Shown here: piece by piece, positions 56,834 to 64,000 of the stretch
Layout: every line of letters starts with the position of its first letter
How positions within the stretch are numbered: position 1 is the stretch's first letter
NCBI RefSeq assembly: GCF_004331345.1
Contig: NZ_SJJZ01000006.1
Span: 1 to 64,000, forward strand
Length of the DNA: 64,000 nt
From: Kribbella soli
Lineage (GTDB): Bacteria; Actinomycetota; Actinomycetes; Propionibacteriales; Kribbellaceae
Direction of reading: 5' to 3'
The notes under the pieces: generated by a model
What the model was told of the DNA's origin: nothing
Databases searched by the model: none
The model's input: the letters and a program-made list of their open reading frames with translations, nothing else
Program-made: the position numbers and the translations under genes

Positions 56834-58087
56834 TTATCGATGTACGCTCCGCGCCGCGGATTCGTAGCCGTCGGTCGTGGCAGTCAGTACGGCGGGCTCG
56901 AGGGAGCCTGCCAGATTGCGGGCGACCGTGTCCTCGCGCCAGCGCAGGCCGGTGATGCAGCGCTCGGCGAAGACCTCCGACACCCTGTGCAGGTTGGTGA
57001 GTCCGTCCAGCAGGCCGAGCGTGACGACCGGGGCCATCGCTGAGACCTCCAGTTCGCCGACCTCGGTCGCACTCCGCGCCGTCGCGGTCGCGCCGTTCAG
57101 CAGGAACGACACCTGCATCACCAGCTCCGGGATGACCGGGTTCACCTTGCCCGGCATGATCGAGCTCCCGGCCTGTACCGCGGGCAGCTCGATCTCCCCG
57201 ATCCCGCCGACCGGCCCGGACGCCAGCAGCCGCAGGTCCCGCGCGATCCGCGCCAGCACCCGCCCGGCCCGGCTCGCGGCCTCGGTGACCGCGGTCAGTG
57301 GTTCGAGCGAGGCCAGCGAGTACGACGGACTCGGTGCGGCGGTGAGTGCGAGGCCGGTGATCTCCGTCAGCTCGTCCAGTGCGGCCTCGGCGAAACCGGG
57401 CGCGGCTCCGAGTCCGGTACCGACAGCGGTCCCACCGAGCGGTACGGCGTACAGCTCGGACGCAGCTGCGACGAGGGCATCCATCGCCGGGCCGATGCTG
57501 GCCGCCTGACCGCGGTGGAAGTCGGCGACCGGGATCGGTACGGCGTCCTGCAGGCAGGTACGCCCGAGATGGACCAGGTCGTCGTACTCGACGGCCTTGT
57601 TCTCCAGGGACTCCGCGACCCGGCGCAGGCTCACCAGGGCCTGGTCGATCAACGGGATGACGGCGATCGCGATCGCAGTCGGCATCACGTCGTTGGTGGA
57701 CTGGCCGCGGTTCACGTGGTCATTGGGGTGTACGACGAGGTCCGACAACTGGGATGCGCGGGCGGCGAGGACCTCGTTCATGTTCATGTTGGTCGACGTA
57801 CCGCCGCCGCCCTGGACCACCGGCAGCACGAACTGGCCGAGATGCCGACCGGCCCGGACCTCCGCACCGGCCGCGACGATCGCCCGGCCACGGGTCTCGT
57901 CGAGCTCGCCGAGCGCGACGTTGGCCCGGGCGGCGGCGATCTTCACCGCCGCGACTGCCTTGACCAGCTCGGGCCGCTCGGACAGCCGCGGCCCGGCCAG
58001 CGGGAAGTTGGTGAGAGCCTGTGCGGTCTGAGCGCCGTACAAGATCTCACCGCCGTTCAGATTCGCCAGGTGGTCAGACCAATTCAT
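56834..58087 (-). CDS. aspA: Aspartate ammonia-lyase-like enzyme (fumarase/aspartase superfamily)
   Basis: The 417-residue enzyme contains GGGGTSTNMNMNEVLAARAS and the superfamily signature GSSIMPGKVNPVIPE. NRGQSTNDVMPTA matches the aspartase active site. Aspartase releases ammonia from L-aspartate to give fumarate. ATG 58087 is used; the protein is shorter than E. coli AspA (478) by a trimmed C-terminus, so the substrate may be a relative of aspartate. Divergent from the FadR gene; operator-like boxes lie at and before the start. The whole run to 51993 appears to be one operon. Confidence 0.88.
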   Translation of the reverse strand: MNWSDHLANLNGGEILYGAQTAQALTNFPLAGPRLSERPELVKAVAAVKIAAARANVALGELDETRGRAIVAAGAEVRAGRHLGQFVLPVVQGGGGTSTNMNMNEVLAARASQLSDLVVHPNDHVNRGQSTNDVMPTAIAIAVIPLIDQALVSLRRVAESLENKAVEYDDLVHLGRTCLQDAVPIPVADFHRGQAASIGPAMDALVAAASELYAVPLGGTAVGTGLGAAPGFAEAALDELTEITGLALTAAPSPSYSLASLEPLTAVTEAASRAGRVLARIARDLRLLASGPVGGIGEIELPAVQAGSSIMPGKVNPVIPELVMQVSFLLNGATATARSATEVGELEVSAMAPVVTLGLLDGLTNLHRVSEVFAERCITGLRWREDTVARNLAGSLEPAVLTATTDGYESAARSVHR

Positions 58088-58116
58088 GGACAGGACTATG
58101 GCGATTGGCCTGACCA
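58071..58116. promoter_or_regulatory. FadR/GntR-type operator boxes between aspA and fadR-type genes
   Basis: TGGTCAGACCA at 58071-58081 is a perfect 11-bp palindrome that fits the FadR-subfamily TGGTNNNACCA site; it lies inside the first codons of aspA. TGGCCTGACCA at 58106-58116 is a close second copy, overlapping the expected -35 of the divergent gene. The regulator at 58144 very likely uses both to control itself and aspA. Confidence 0.7.
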
Positions 58117-58143
58117 CCTGTCAACCTGTTCTAGACTTTTGAG

Positions 58144-58884
58144 GTGAACACGTCCGACGAGAGCCCCTTCGCCCCGGTGGCCACACCCCGGAGCGCACCC
58201 GCCCAGGTCGCGGACCAAGTTGTGGCAGCGATCCGCGACGGCCAGATCCAGCGCTACGACCGCCTCCCCGCCGAGCGCGAACTGGCCAGGCTCCTCGGCG
58301 TCAGCAGGCCGACACTGCGTGAAGCACTCGCCGGCCTGGAACTGGCCGGCCTCGTGCGGTCCAGACAAGGCCACGGCACGGTGGTGATCGCGTCTCCGGC
58401 GCATGTGGCGAACTGGGGTGCCGAGGTCACGCCGATCCAGGTGTTCGAGGCTCGACTGGTGATCGAGCCCGAACTCGCCCGGCTCGCGGCGGAGAAGCGG
58501 TACCCCGACGACATGGCGGCGCTGCAGGAAGCCGGCGCCGAACTGGAGCAGGAGTTCGCCGAGACGGGTCACTACCGCAGCGACCTACCGGTCCACCGCG
58601 CCGTCGCCCGCGCCGCCCGCAACCCCGTCCTGGAAACCGCGCTCGAGGAAGCCCTGCGGCACACTGAATCGACCCGCTGGATCGAGCTCCGGTCCTCCGC
58701 CCTCCGCCCCGAGGTTATCCGCGAGGGCCACGTCGACGAGGTCCGCCAAGTCATCCAGGCCATCACCCAGGGAAGCCAAGGCGAGGCCGCCGACATCTGG
58801 CGCCGCCACCTGATCCACTTCCGCGACGAGATGCTCACCGGCCTCCACGACGAGGACGGTCTCAACCAGCCTGCTCCTCGTTGA
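58144..58884 (+). CDS. FadR/GntR-family transcriptional regulator with FCD domain
   Basis: The 246-residue protein has a GntR helix-turn-helix (RYDRLPAERELARLLGV, SRPTLREALAGLELAG, RSRQGHGTVV) and an FCD ligand domain (VFEARLVIEPELARLAAEKR, LPVHRAVARAARNPVLETAL). TAGACT at 58132-58137 can be the -10 of a leaderless message that begins at GTG 58144. It should control the divergent aspA operon through TGGTCAGACCA-type boxes. Confidence 0.9.
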   Translation: MNTSDESPFAPVATPRSAPAQVADQVVAAIRDGQIQRYDRLPAERELARLLGVSRPTLREALAGLELAGLVRSRQGHGTVVIASPAHVANWGAEVTPIQVFEARLVIEPELARLAAEKRYPDDMAALQEAGAELEQEFAETGHYRSDLPVHRAVARAARNPVLETALEEALRHTESTRWIELRSSALRPEVIREGHVDEVRQVIQAITQGSQGEAADIWRRHLIHFRDEMLTGLHDEDGLNQPAPR

Positions 58885-58966
58885 TGACGCGGGCAACAAC
58901 GGCGCGGCCTACCCTTGACGTCGAGCTTGCTCACGTCATGATCTGCGACCTCGAGGAGTTGTCTGA

Positions 58967-59953
58967 ATGACTGGCTTGCGTGTGCTCTTTCTCGGCGGGA
59001 CGGGGATCATCAGTTCGGCCTGCTCGTGGCGAGCAGTTGAGGCAGGGCTCGACCTCACGGTCGTCAACCGAGGCAAGACCTCGACTCGCCCGCTTCCTCC
59101 GGAGGCGCGAGTACTCACCGCTGACGTCGACGACGCATCGGCGTTCGCCGCAGTTGCCGGCCAGGACTTCGATGTCGTGGTCGACTGGTTGGCGTTCACA
59201 CCGGAGCAGGTGCGCGCTCGCACCGAAGCGCTGCGAGGACGAGTCGGCCAGTACGTCTTCATCAGCTCGGCATCGGCGTACCAGACACCACCGGCCCGGC
59301 TGCCGATCACCGAGTCGACACCTTTGCGCAACCCGTTCTGGCAGTACTCACGCAACAAGATCGCCTGCGAAGACCTCCTCACGGCGCTGTATCGCGACGA
59401 GGGTTATCCGGTCACGATCGTGCGGCCCTCGCACACCTACGACCGCACCCTCGTCCCGTTCGACGGCGGCTGGACGATCGTCGAACGTATGCGCCGCGGT
59501 CAGCCCGTCGTGGTCCACGGCGACGGCACCTCTCTGTGGACCCTGACCCACCACCGCGACTTCGCCCGCGGGCTGGTTCCGTTGCTCGGCCACCCCCGCA
59601 CCCTCGGCGAGGCCTTCCAGATCACCTCCGACGACGTCCTCACCTGGGACCAGATCGCGAACGCACTAGCCGCCGCGGCCGGCACCTCCGCCCAGATCGT
59701 GCACGTCCCGTCGGACGCCATCGCCGCCGTGCATCCGGCGTGGGGTGCCGGTCTGCTCGGCGACAAGACCCACTCAGCCGTCTTCGACAACACCAAACTC
59801 CGCCGAGTCGTCCCGGACTTCGTCGCCACCATCCCGTTCGAGTCCGGCGCCCGCGAAATCGTCAGCTGGTACGACGAAGACGCGGCCCGCCGCCGCGTCG
59901 ACCCCAGCATCGACGAAGCCATGAACACCCTGATCGCCCGCTACACAAGCTGA
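58967..59953 (+). CDS. NAD-dependent epimerase/dehydratase (SDR)
   Basis: This 328-residue Rossmann-fold protein begins MTGLRVLFLGGTGIISSACS with the extended-SDR GxxGxxS motif. It has the catalytic YxxxK in YSRNKIACED and RPSHTYDRTL in the substrate half. RBS GAGGAG precedes ATG 58967. It is followed by RidA after 17 nt. The family includes nucleotide-sugar and small-lactone-type enzymes; the substrate is not clear. Confidence 0.87.
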   Translation: MTGLRVLFLGGTGIISSACSWRAVEAGLDLTVVNRGKTSTRPLPPEARVLTADVDDASAFAAVAGQDFDVVVDWLAFTPEQVRARTEALRGRVGQYVFISSASAYQTPPARLPITESTPLRNPFWQYSRNKIACEDLLTALYRDEGYPVTIVRPSHTYDRTLVPFDGGWTIVERMRRGQPVVVHGDGTSLWTLTHHRDFARGLVPLLGHPRTLGEAFQITSDDVLTWDQIANALAAAAGTSAQIVHVPSDAIAAVHPAWGAGLLGDKTHSAVFDNTKLRRVVPDFVATIPFESGAREIVSWYDEDAARRRVDPSIDEAMNTLIARYTS

Positions 59954-59970
59954 CCAAGGGAGGAACCGTC

Positions 59971-60351
59971 ATGGCACGGCAGATCATCACGACCGCGAAC
60001 GCGCCGACTTCGCCGCTCTACAGCCAGGCAGTCAAGGCCGGACCCCATGTGCACGTCTCAGGCACCGCCGGTATCGACCCGAGCACCGGCAGCCTCGTCG
60101 AAAGCACCATCCAGGCTCAGACAAGGCAGGCACTGACGAACTGCGAGGCGATCCTGCACGCCGCCGGCGCCACACTGGACGACGTCATCGAGGTAGGCGT
60201 GCTACTCGCCAACCCCACCGATTTCACCGGCCTGAACGAGGAATACGCGCGCTGGTTCCCGTCCGAGCCGCCGACACGGTACGTCGCCAAACTCGGCCCC
60301 GACCTCCCCGGGCTACTCGTCTCGATCCGGATGACGGCCTTCATCGGATAA
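59971..60351 (+). CDS. RidA-family enamine/imine deaminase
   Basis: The 126-residue protein has SPLYSQAVKAGPHVHVSGTA, then QTRQALTNCEAILHAAGATL and a C-terminal VSIRMTAFIG. The family Arg of the active site is in PPTRYVAKLGP-like context, with Glu nearby; the exact match to RidA catalysis should be compared. RidA hydrolyses reactive enamine/imine intermediates made by PLP enzymes. AAGGGAGG precedes ATG 59971. Its last 39 bp overlap the convergent nanE gene. Confidence 0.9.
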   Translation: MARQIITTANAPTSPLYSQAVKAGPHVHVSGTAGIDPSTGSLVESTIQAQTRQALTNCEAILHAAGATLDDVIEVGVLLANPTDFTGLNEEYARWFPSEPPTRYVAKLGPDLPGLLVSIRMTAFIG

Positions 60352-61047
60352 CGCCGTCCTACCGTGGGTCAGTTGTTCTGCGAAGGTTTGGGTGATGCGG
60401 GTGGGATGGGTGATCGCGGACCCGACGACAACGGCGTACGAGCCGGCTTCGAGGCAGGCCAGGGCGTCGTCGGGGTTGCGGATGCGTCCTTCGGCGATGA
60501 CCGGGACGGTCAGCTGCGCGACGAGTTCGGTGAGCAGGTCGAGGTCAGGCCCCCGGGTGACCGGACGCTCGCCGGTGTATCCGGCCAGCGTGCTTCCGAC
60601 GCAGTCGGCGCCCGCTGCGACGCTGTAGAGGGCATCGTCGAGACTGCCGCAGTCGGCCATGACCAGGGCACCTGCTGCGTGGACGGCGGCTACGGTCGCG
60701 GCCAGGGGCTGTCCGTCGGGGCGGTCGCGGCGCGTTCCGTCCACGGCGACGATGTCCGCTCCGGCCGTGACACAGTCCAGTGCGTCCGCGACGGTCGGCG
60801 TGATGAAGACGCCGTCGGCTCCGCGTTTGACCAATCCGATCAGGCAGACGTCGACGAGTGGGCGAATGGCCTGTAGGTCCTCGATGCCCTGGGCTCGGAC
60901 GCCTTTCGCACCACCTGCGACGACGGATTGCGCGACGGCAGCCATGATGGCCGGGGACCGCATCGGCTCTCCCGGGTACGCCTGGCAGGACACAACGAGC
61001 CCGCCCTTCAGCGAGGCGAGCCGCGAGTCGCCGGTATGCGCGATCAT
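60313..61047 (-). CDS. nanE: N-acetylmannosamine-6-phosphate 2-epimerase
   Basis: This 244-residue TIM-barrel protein has LKGGLVVSCQAYPGEPMRSP, GGAKGVRAQGIEDLQAIRPL, ADIVAVDGTRRDRPDG and VIAEGRIRNPDDALACLEAG, all family blocks of NanE, which turns ManNAc-6-P to GlcNAc-6-P. AGGAGG precedes ATG 61047. No nanA or nanK is seen in the window. It overlaps the RidA gene tail to tail and diverges from an SDR gene. Confidence 0.92.
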   Translation of the reverse strand: MIAHTGDSRLASLKGGLVVSCQAYPGEPMRSPAIMAAVAQSVVAGGAKGVRAQGIEDLQAIRPLVDVCLIGLVKRGADGVFITPTVADALDCVTAGADIVAVDGTRRDRPDGQPLAATVAAVHAAGALVMADCGSLDDALYSVAAGADCVGSTLAGYTGERPVTRGPDLDLLTELVAQLTVPVIAEGRIRNPDDALACLEAGSYAVVVGSAITHPTRITQTFAEQLTHGRTALSDEGRHPDRDE

Positions 61048-61166
61048 CCGCTCATCCTCCTCGTCTCTGTCTTCCGCGGCGAGCTGTACGAGATCTCACT
61101 CTGACGTACGTGCGATCCTCAAGCCACGGCACACCGGCTGACGCACCACCCCATCGAAAGGACGCC

Positions 61167-61934
61167 ATGAACGCCATGCAGAAGTTCTCCCTCGAGGGCA
61201 AGGTCGCTCTGGTCACCGGCGGCAGCCGGGGCCTTGGACGCGCGATGGCCGAGGCGCTCGGCGACGCGGGTGCGGCGGTGGCGGTGACGGCGCGCACGCT
61301 CGCACCGGCCGAAGCTGCCGCGAACGAACTGCGCGGGCTCGGCATTCGCGCGTACGGCGTCCAGCTCGAGGTGTCCGATGTCGAGGACGTCGAACGTGCT
61401 GTCGAGCAGGTGAGTACCGAGTTCGGCGAGATCGACGTGTTGCTCAACAACGCCGGTATCGGCGTCGCCGGCCGGGCCTTCGAGACGCCCGACGAGGCGT
61501 GGCATGAAGTGTTCTCCGTCAACGTCGACGGCGTCTGGTACTGCAGTCGCGCGGTCGGCCGCCGGATGGCGCAGCGAGGAGGCGGCACCATCGTCAACGT
61601 CGGTTCCATGTCGGCCGAGATCGTCAACCAGCCTCGCTGGCAGGCGTCGTACCTGTCGTCCAAGGCCGCGGTCCATCAACTGACGAAGGCACTGGCGGCC
61701 GAGTGGGCGCCGCACGGGATCCGCGTGAACGCCATGGCGCCGGGGTACTTCCTCACGGAGATGTCGCCTGTCGACCAGCCGGAGTTCAAGCAGTGGTGTG
61801 TCGATCCCGCCGCGATGAAGCGCTACGGTTTGCCGCCGGAGTTGGGTCCGGTGGCGATCTTCCTGGCGAGCGAGGCGTCCAGTTTCATGACCGGCTCTGT
61901 CGTCAAGGTCGACGGCGGCTTCACACTGTTCTGA
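61167..61934 (+). CDS. Short-chain dehydrogenase/reductase
   Basis: The 255-residue SDR has VALVTGGSRGLGRAMAEALG, LLNNAGIGVAGRAFE, MSAEIVNQPRWQASYLSSKA (YxxxK) and the C-terminal FLASEASSFMTGSVVKVDGG. This is a classical tetrameric SDR, close to gluconate 5-dehydrogenase or glucose dehydrogenase. AAGGA precedes ATG 61167. Its stop shares one base with the start of the Gfo/Idh gene (TGATG). Confidence 0.92.
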   Translation: MNAMQKFSLEGKVALVTGGSRGLGRAMAEALGDAGAAVAVTARTLAPAEAAANELRGLGIRAYGVQLEVSDVEDVERAVEQVSTEFGEIDVLLNNAGIGVAGRAFETPDEAWHEVFSVNVDGVWYCSRAVGRRMAQRGGGTIVNVGSMSAEIVNQPRWQASYLSSKAAVHQLTKALAAEWAPHGIRVNAMAPGYFLTEMSPVDQPEFKQWCVDPAAMKRYGLPPELGPVAIFLASEASSFMTGSVVKVDGGFTLF

Positions 61935-62944
61935 TGGTCACCATAGGAATTGTCGGCGCCGGGTTGCGCGGGAGGCTGTTCGCCGAGGCCCTCCGAGGGC
62001 AGCCGGAGGTCACCGTCGTCGGGCTCGCCGAGCCCTCGGCCAAGGTGGCCGAGGAGGCCAGGGCCGCCACGGGTCTACCCGTCACCGCGTCGCATCCCGA
62101 GTTGCTCGAGGCCTTCGATCCGGACGCCGTGATCGTGGCGACCCCCGACTTCGCCCACCGTCGGATCGCCGTCGACGTAGCCGAGGCCGGTAAGCACCTG
62201 CTGATCGAGAAGCCGGTCGCCACCACCCTGGACGACGCCCTCGCCATTGCCGCTGCGGTCCACCGCTCGGGCGTTCGCTGCCTTGTCGGCTTCGAGAACC
62301 GCTGGAACCCTCACGTGGTACAAGCCAAAGCAGCGATGGCGAGCGTTGGTGAACCGATCACGGCATCAGCCACCCTGAGCAACTCCTTCTTCGTGCCGAC
62401 CACGATGCTGTCGTGGGCTGCACAGTCATCACCGGCGTGGTTCCTGATGCCCCACACCGTCGACCTTGTTCTGTGGCTGACGGGCCGGAGGCCCGTATCG
62501 GTCAGCGCGGTCGGATCTCGTGGTGTCCTGGCGAAGCGCGGCGTCGACACGTGGGACGTCGTACATGCCTTGGTTGCCTTCGACGACGGATCGACGGCGA
62601 CGCTCTCGTCGGCGTGGACCCTCCCGGATGCCGGTGACGGCATCGTCGACTTCCGGTTCCAGGTGATCGGCACCGAGGGGTCGGTGACCGCGGATCTGTC
62701 GCATCAGGGCCTCACCGTGGTCAGCGACAAGTACCGGTCGGCGTGGCCGGTCTCCGGCCGGATCGGGCGATCACAGGTCGGCCCTGCCGTCTGGATGGTG
62801 CAGGACTTCGCGGCCGGACTCGTCGACGGCGGAGACCTCGGACCGGACATCGACCACGGCGTACTCGTCACCCAGATCATCTGCGCGATCGAAGACTCCA
62901 TCACCACCGGCCAGACCGTGCAGCTGACCGCCCCGACCATCTAG
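61934..62944 (+). CDS. Gfo/Idh/MocA-family oxidoreductase
   Basis: The 336-residue protein has the N-terminal Rossmann motif MVTIGIVGAGLRGRLFAEAL and EAGKHLLIEKPVATTLDDAL (the EKP motif), with the C-terminal beta domain after. The enzymes oxidise or reduce sugars and inositols with NAD(P). It is translationally coupled to the SDR. The TAG stop is part of the left end of a MITE-like element that begins at 62941. Confidence 0.92.
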   Translation: MVTIGIVGAGLRGRLFAEALRGQPEVTVVGLAEPSAKVAEEARAATGLPVTASHPELLEAFDPDAVIVATPDFAHRRIAVDVAEAGKHLLIEKPVATTLDDALAIAAAVHRSGVRCLVGFENRWNPHVVQAKAAMASVGEPITASATLSNSFFVPTTMLSWAAQSSPAWFLMPHTVDLVLWLTGRRPVSVSAVGSRGVLAKRGVDTWDVVHALVAFDDGSTATLSSAWTLPDAGDGIVDFRFQVIGTEGSVTADLSHQGLTVVSDKYRSAWPVSGRIGRSQVGPAVWMVQDFAAGLVDGGDLGPDIDHGVLVTQIICAIEDSITTGQTVQLTAPTI

Positions 62945-63137
62945 TACTACAGCCGGACTTCGTGATGTCGGCGCATGCCCGGACGTGTATCACTCACCAA
63001 CCGATCGCAACCGATCGCCGCCGTCGCGCACGGCGGGTTGGGGAGGATTTTGTGCCCGATTCGGCACATTATCCTCCCCGGGCCAGGTTGTGCACCCGGG
63101 CTGGAGCTCCTGTCACGGAGTCCGGCCGTAGTACTAG
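62941..63137. mobile_element. MITE-like element with 25-bp terminal inverted repeats
   Basis: The left end 62941-62965 (starting CTAGTACTACAGCCGG) and the reverse complement of 63113-63137 (starting CTAGTACTACGGCCGG) match at 23 of 25 positions. The element is 197 bp, has no coding capacity, and contains a strong hairpin (63040-63079) and a 10-bp tandem repeat CAACCGATCG (62998-63017). Both outer ends are CTAG, which may be the duplicated target. This is the structure of a miniature inverted-repeat transposable element. No transposase is in the window. Confidence 0.7.
63040..63079. other. Strong hairpin inside the MITE-like element
   Basis: GGGGAGGAT (63040-63048) pairs with ATCCTCCCC (63071-63079), and TGTGCC (63051-63056) with GGCACA (63063-63068), with TT opposite TT in the stem and loop CGATTC. 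It would fold stably in DNA or RNA and can terminate the upstream SDR-Gfo/Idh transcript, since it lies 96 nt after the stop. Confidence 0.7.
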
Positions 63138-63162
63138 GACGCCCTGGATAGACTTGATTTAT

Positions 63163-63654
63163 ATGATCTTTTGGGTGGGTGGCCCGGCGGGTGCGGGTAA
63201 GACGACGGTTAGTCAGTTGCTGGCGCGGAAGTACGGGTTTCATTGGTACAGCGTGGATGCGCATGCTTTCGATCATGAGGAGCGGGCGGCTGCGGCGGGG
63301 CTTCATGTGTTGGGGACCGGGCCGGGGGATTTTGATCGTCGGCCGATGATCATCGAGGACATTCAGGCCCTGCCTGTGTCGGTTGTTGTCGAGGGCGCCT
63401 TTGTCACTCCCGCGATGGCTGGGGTTGCCGAGAACGCCGTGTGGCTGATGCCTTCCAAAGACGAGCAGCTCGCACGACTGGAAGGCAGGAATCCGGGCGG
63501 CGATCACAACGGTCTGGTCTGGGGTTGGGAGCTGGTCCGCAGTCAGCTCGAGGGGACCGGCGCACACGTCATCGTGGTCGATGGTCAGACAGTCGAGCAG
63601 ACACTCAAGGCAGTCGAGCAGAGCTTCGGTGCTCTGCTGGGAAGCGAAGGATGA
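63163..63654 (+). CDS. P-loop nucleoside/small-molecule kinase-like protein
   Basis: The 163-residue protein begins MIFWVGGPAGAGKTTVSQLL with a Walker A GPAGAGKTT at once, then a helical middle and LEGTGAHVIVVDGQTVEQTL at the end. It resembles adenylate-kinase-like or shikimate-kinase-like small P-loop phosphotransferases; the substrate is unknown. No Shine-Dalgarno is seen; TAGACT at 63149-63154 could serve a leaderless start at 63163. Codon use has more T- and G-ending codons than the neighbours, which may mean recent transfer. Confidence 0.8.
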   Translation: MIFWVGGPAGAGKTTVSQLLARKYGFHWYSVDAHAFDHEERAAAAGLHVLGTGPGDFDRRPMIIEDIQALPVSVVVEGAFVTPAMAGVAENAVWLMPSKDEQLARLEGRNPGGDHNGLVWGWELVRSQLEGTGAHVIVVDGQTVEQTLKAVEQSFGALLGSEG

Positions 63655-63771
63655 TGTCCAAGCCGCCGGCCGTCCTCGGCGGCGCCCCTGACACGCTGTA
63701 CCGCTGCGGCTAGCGGTGAGACGACTGATGATGGTCTCTGCGTGTCAACTCGACGGGAGGACTGTGCCGGC

Positions 63772-64000
63772 ATGGAGTCCAGTGGTTGGTCGTTCGACGA
63801 TGATCGGCAGCAGCACCTAGCGCTGGCCGGTCGCCCGGCGCGGGTGCTTGCGTACGCTCAGGCTGCACAGACGTTGGAGCAGCTCGGCGTACCGGTTGTG
63901 GGCTATTTCGGCTCTCAGCACCACGCCGAGAGTGGTGCGGTTCCCGCGGCGGCAGGGCTGGACGGGCCCTGCGTCGGCTCCGGTGACGGCATCGACATCG
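63772..64000 (+). CDS. N-terminal part of an iron-siderophore-type ABC substrate-binding protein (partial)
   Basis: ATG 63772 with GGGAGG upstream opens a frame that runs off the window. The visible 76 residues begin MESSGWSFDDDRQQHLALAG and continue with RPARVLAYAQAAQTLEQLGV, then PVVGYFGSQ. This is the pattern of FepB/BtuF-type binding proteins (RPxRVVAxxQ...LGVxPVG). A signal peptide is absent from what can be seen, which is odd for this family and could mean a variant start or a cytoplasmic homologue. The spacer 63655-63771 holds nothing else clear. Confidence 0.6.
   Translation, partial: MESSGWSFDDDRQQHLALAGRPARVLAYAQAAQTLEQLGVPVVGYFGSQHHAESGAVPAAAGLDGPCVGSGDGIDI

Noticed and set aside
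1..64000. CRISPR array, rRNA, tRNA, prophage or toxin-antitoxin system
   Set aside because: No regular repeats with spacers, no rRNA-like or clear cloverleaf sequence and no phage or toxin genes were recognised by eye; a tRNA or CRISPR search program would settle this.

Overview
The window is high-GC DNA (about two thirds G+C) with the marks of an actinobacterium. These are a mycothiol-dependent isomerase-type protein, an F420-type LLM oxidoreductase, three GAF-ANTAR antiterminator proteins, GTG starts, several likely leaderless starts and a MerR-like partner in a dnaK operon. The many glycoside hydrolases and LplA/LplB-type sugar importers would fit a soil genus such as Kribbella, but that is inference.

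Layout. 1-262: end of a CysN-type sulfate adenylyltransferase gene. 297-10297, minus strand: a chaperone operon dnaK-grpE-dnaJ(cbpA)-cbpM/hspR-clpB that runs on into a zinc-ribbon thioredoxin, a manganese-catalase-like protein that has lost two metal ligands, a DUF1345 membrane protein and a two-component flavin pair (LLM oxidoreductase plus FMN reductase). 10513-15859: aldo/keto reductase and TetR with twin operators, an exonuclease/phosphatase-family protein, a DUF664 remnant, a nucleotidyltransferase, a GNAT protein and a self-regulating TetR. 15899-17904: a GH127 glycosidase without an ordinary start codon. 17932-19503: quinone oxidoreductase and MarR with three operator copies. 19496-31346: a stress-like block with GAF-ANTAR proteins, a GH13 enzyme, a topoisomerase IB remnant, small membrane and acidic proteins, a P450, a pyruvate-oxidase-like enzyme behind a SigB-like promoter, an SDR and a DAPG-hydrolase-like protein. 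31541-33394: SRPBCC / F420-LLM / SRPBCC operon.

33411-42869: a fucosyl-glycan utilisation locus with a GH29 fucosidase, a lipoprotein and two permeases of an LplA/LplB/YtcP importer (no ATPase gene), an L-fuconate dehydratase, a FadR-type regulator and a GH36 galactosidase. 42884-46410: methyltransferase and TetR, an MDMPI-type protein, a GH99-like protein. 46534-49377: three tandem secreted paralogs, perhaps beta-propellers. 49386-58884: an amino-acid uptake and catabolism region (XRE-cupin regulator, ornithine-cyclodeaminase-like protein, aminotransferase, aldo/keto reductase, FAD amine oxidase, polar amino-acid ABC importer, AspA, FadR). 58967-62944: SDR, RidA, NanE, SDR and Gfo/Idh sugar-type genes. 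62941-63137: a MITE-like element. The window closes with a P-loop kinase and the start of a substrate-binding protein.

The strongest non-textbook signal is a 93-bp promoter/operator block that occurs twice without gaps, upstream of the GH127 gene (17812-17904) and of the L-fuconate dehydratase gene (38648-38740). It ties two loci 20 kb apart into one probable sugar regulon. Other points of interest are the MITE-like element, the triplicated secreted family, the ligand-depleted catalase homologue in the chaperone operon and the cluster of ANTAR proteins. I did not see a clear defence, phage or CRISPR system.
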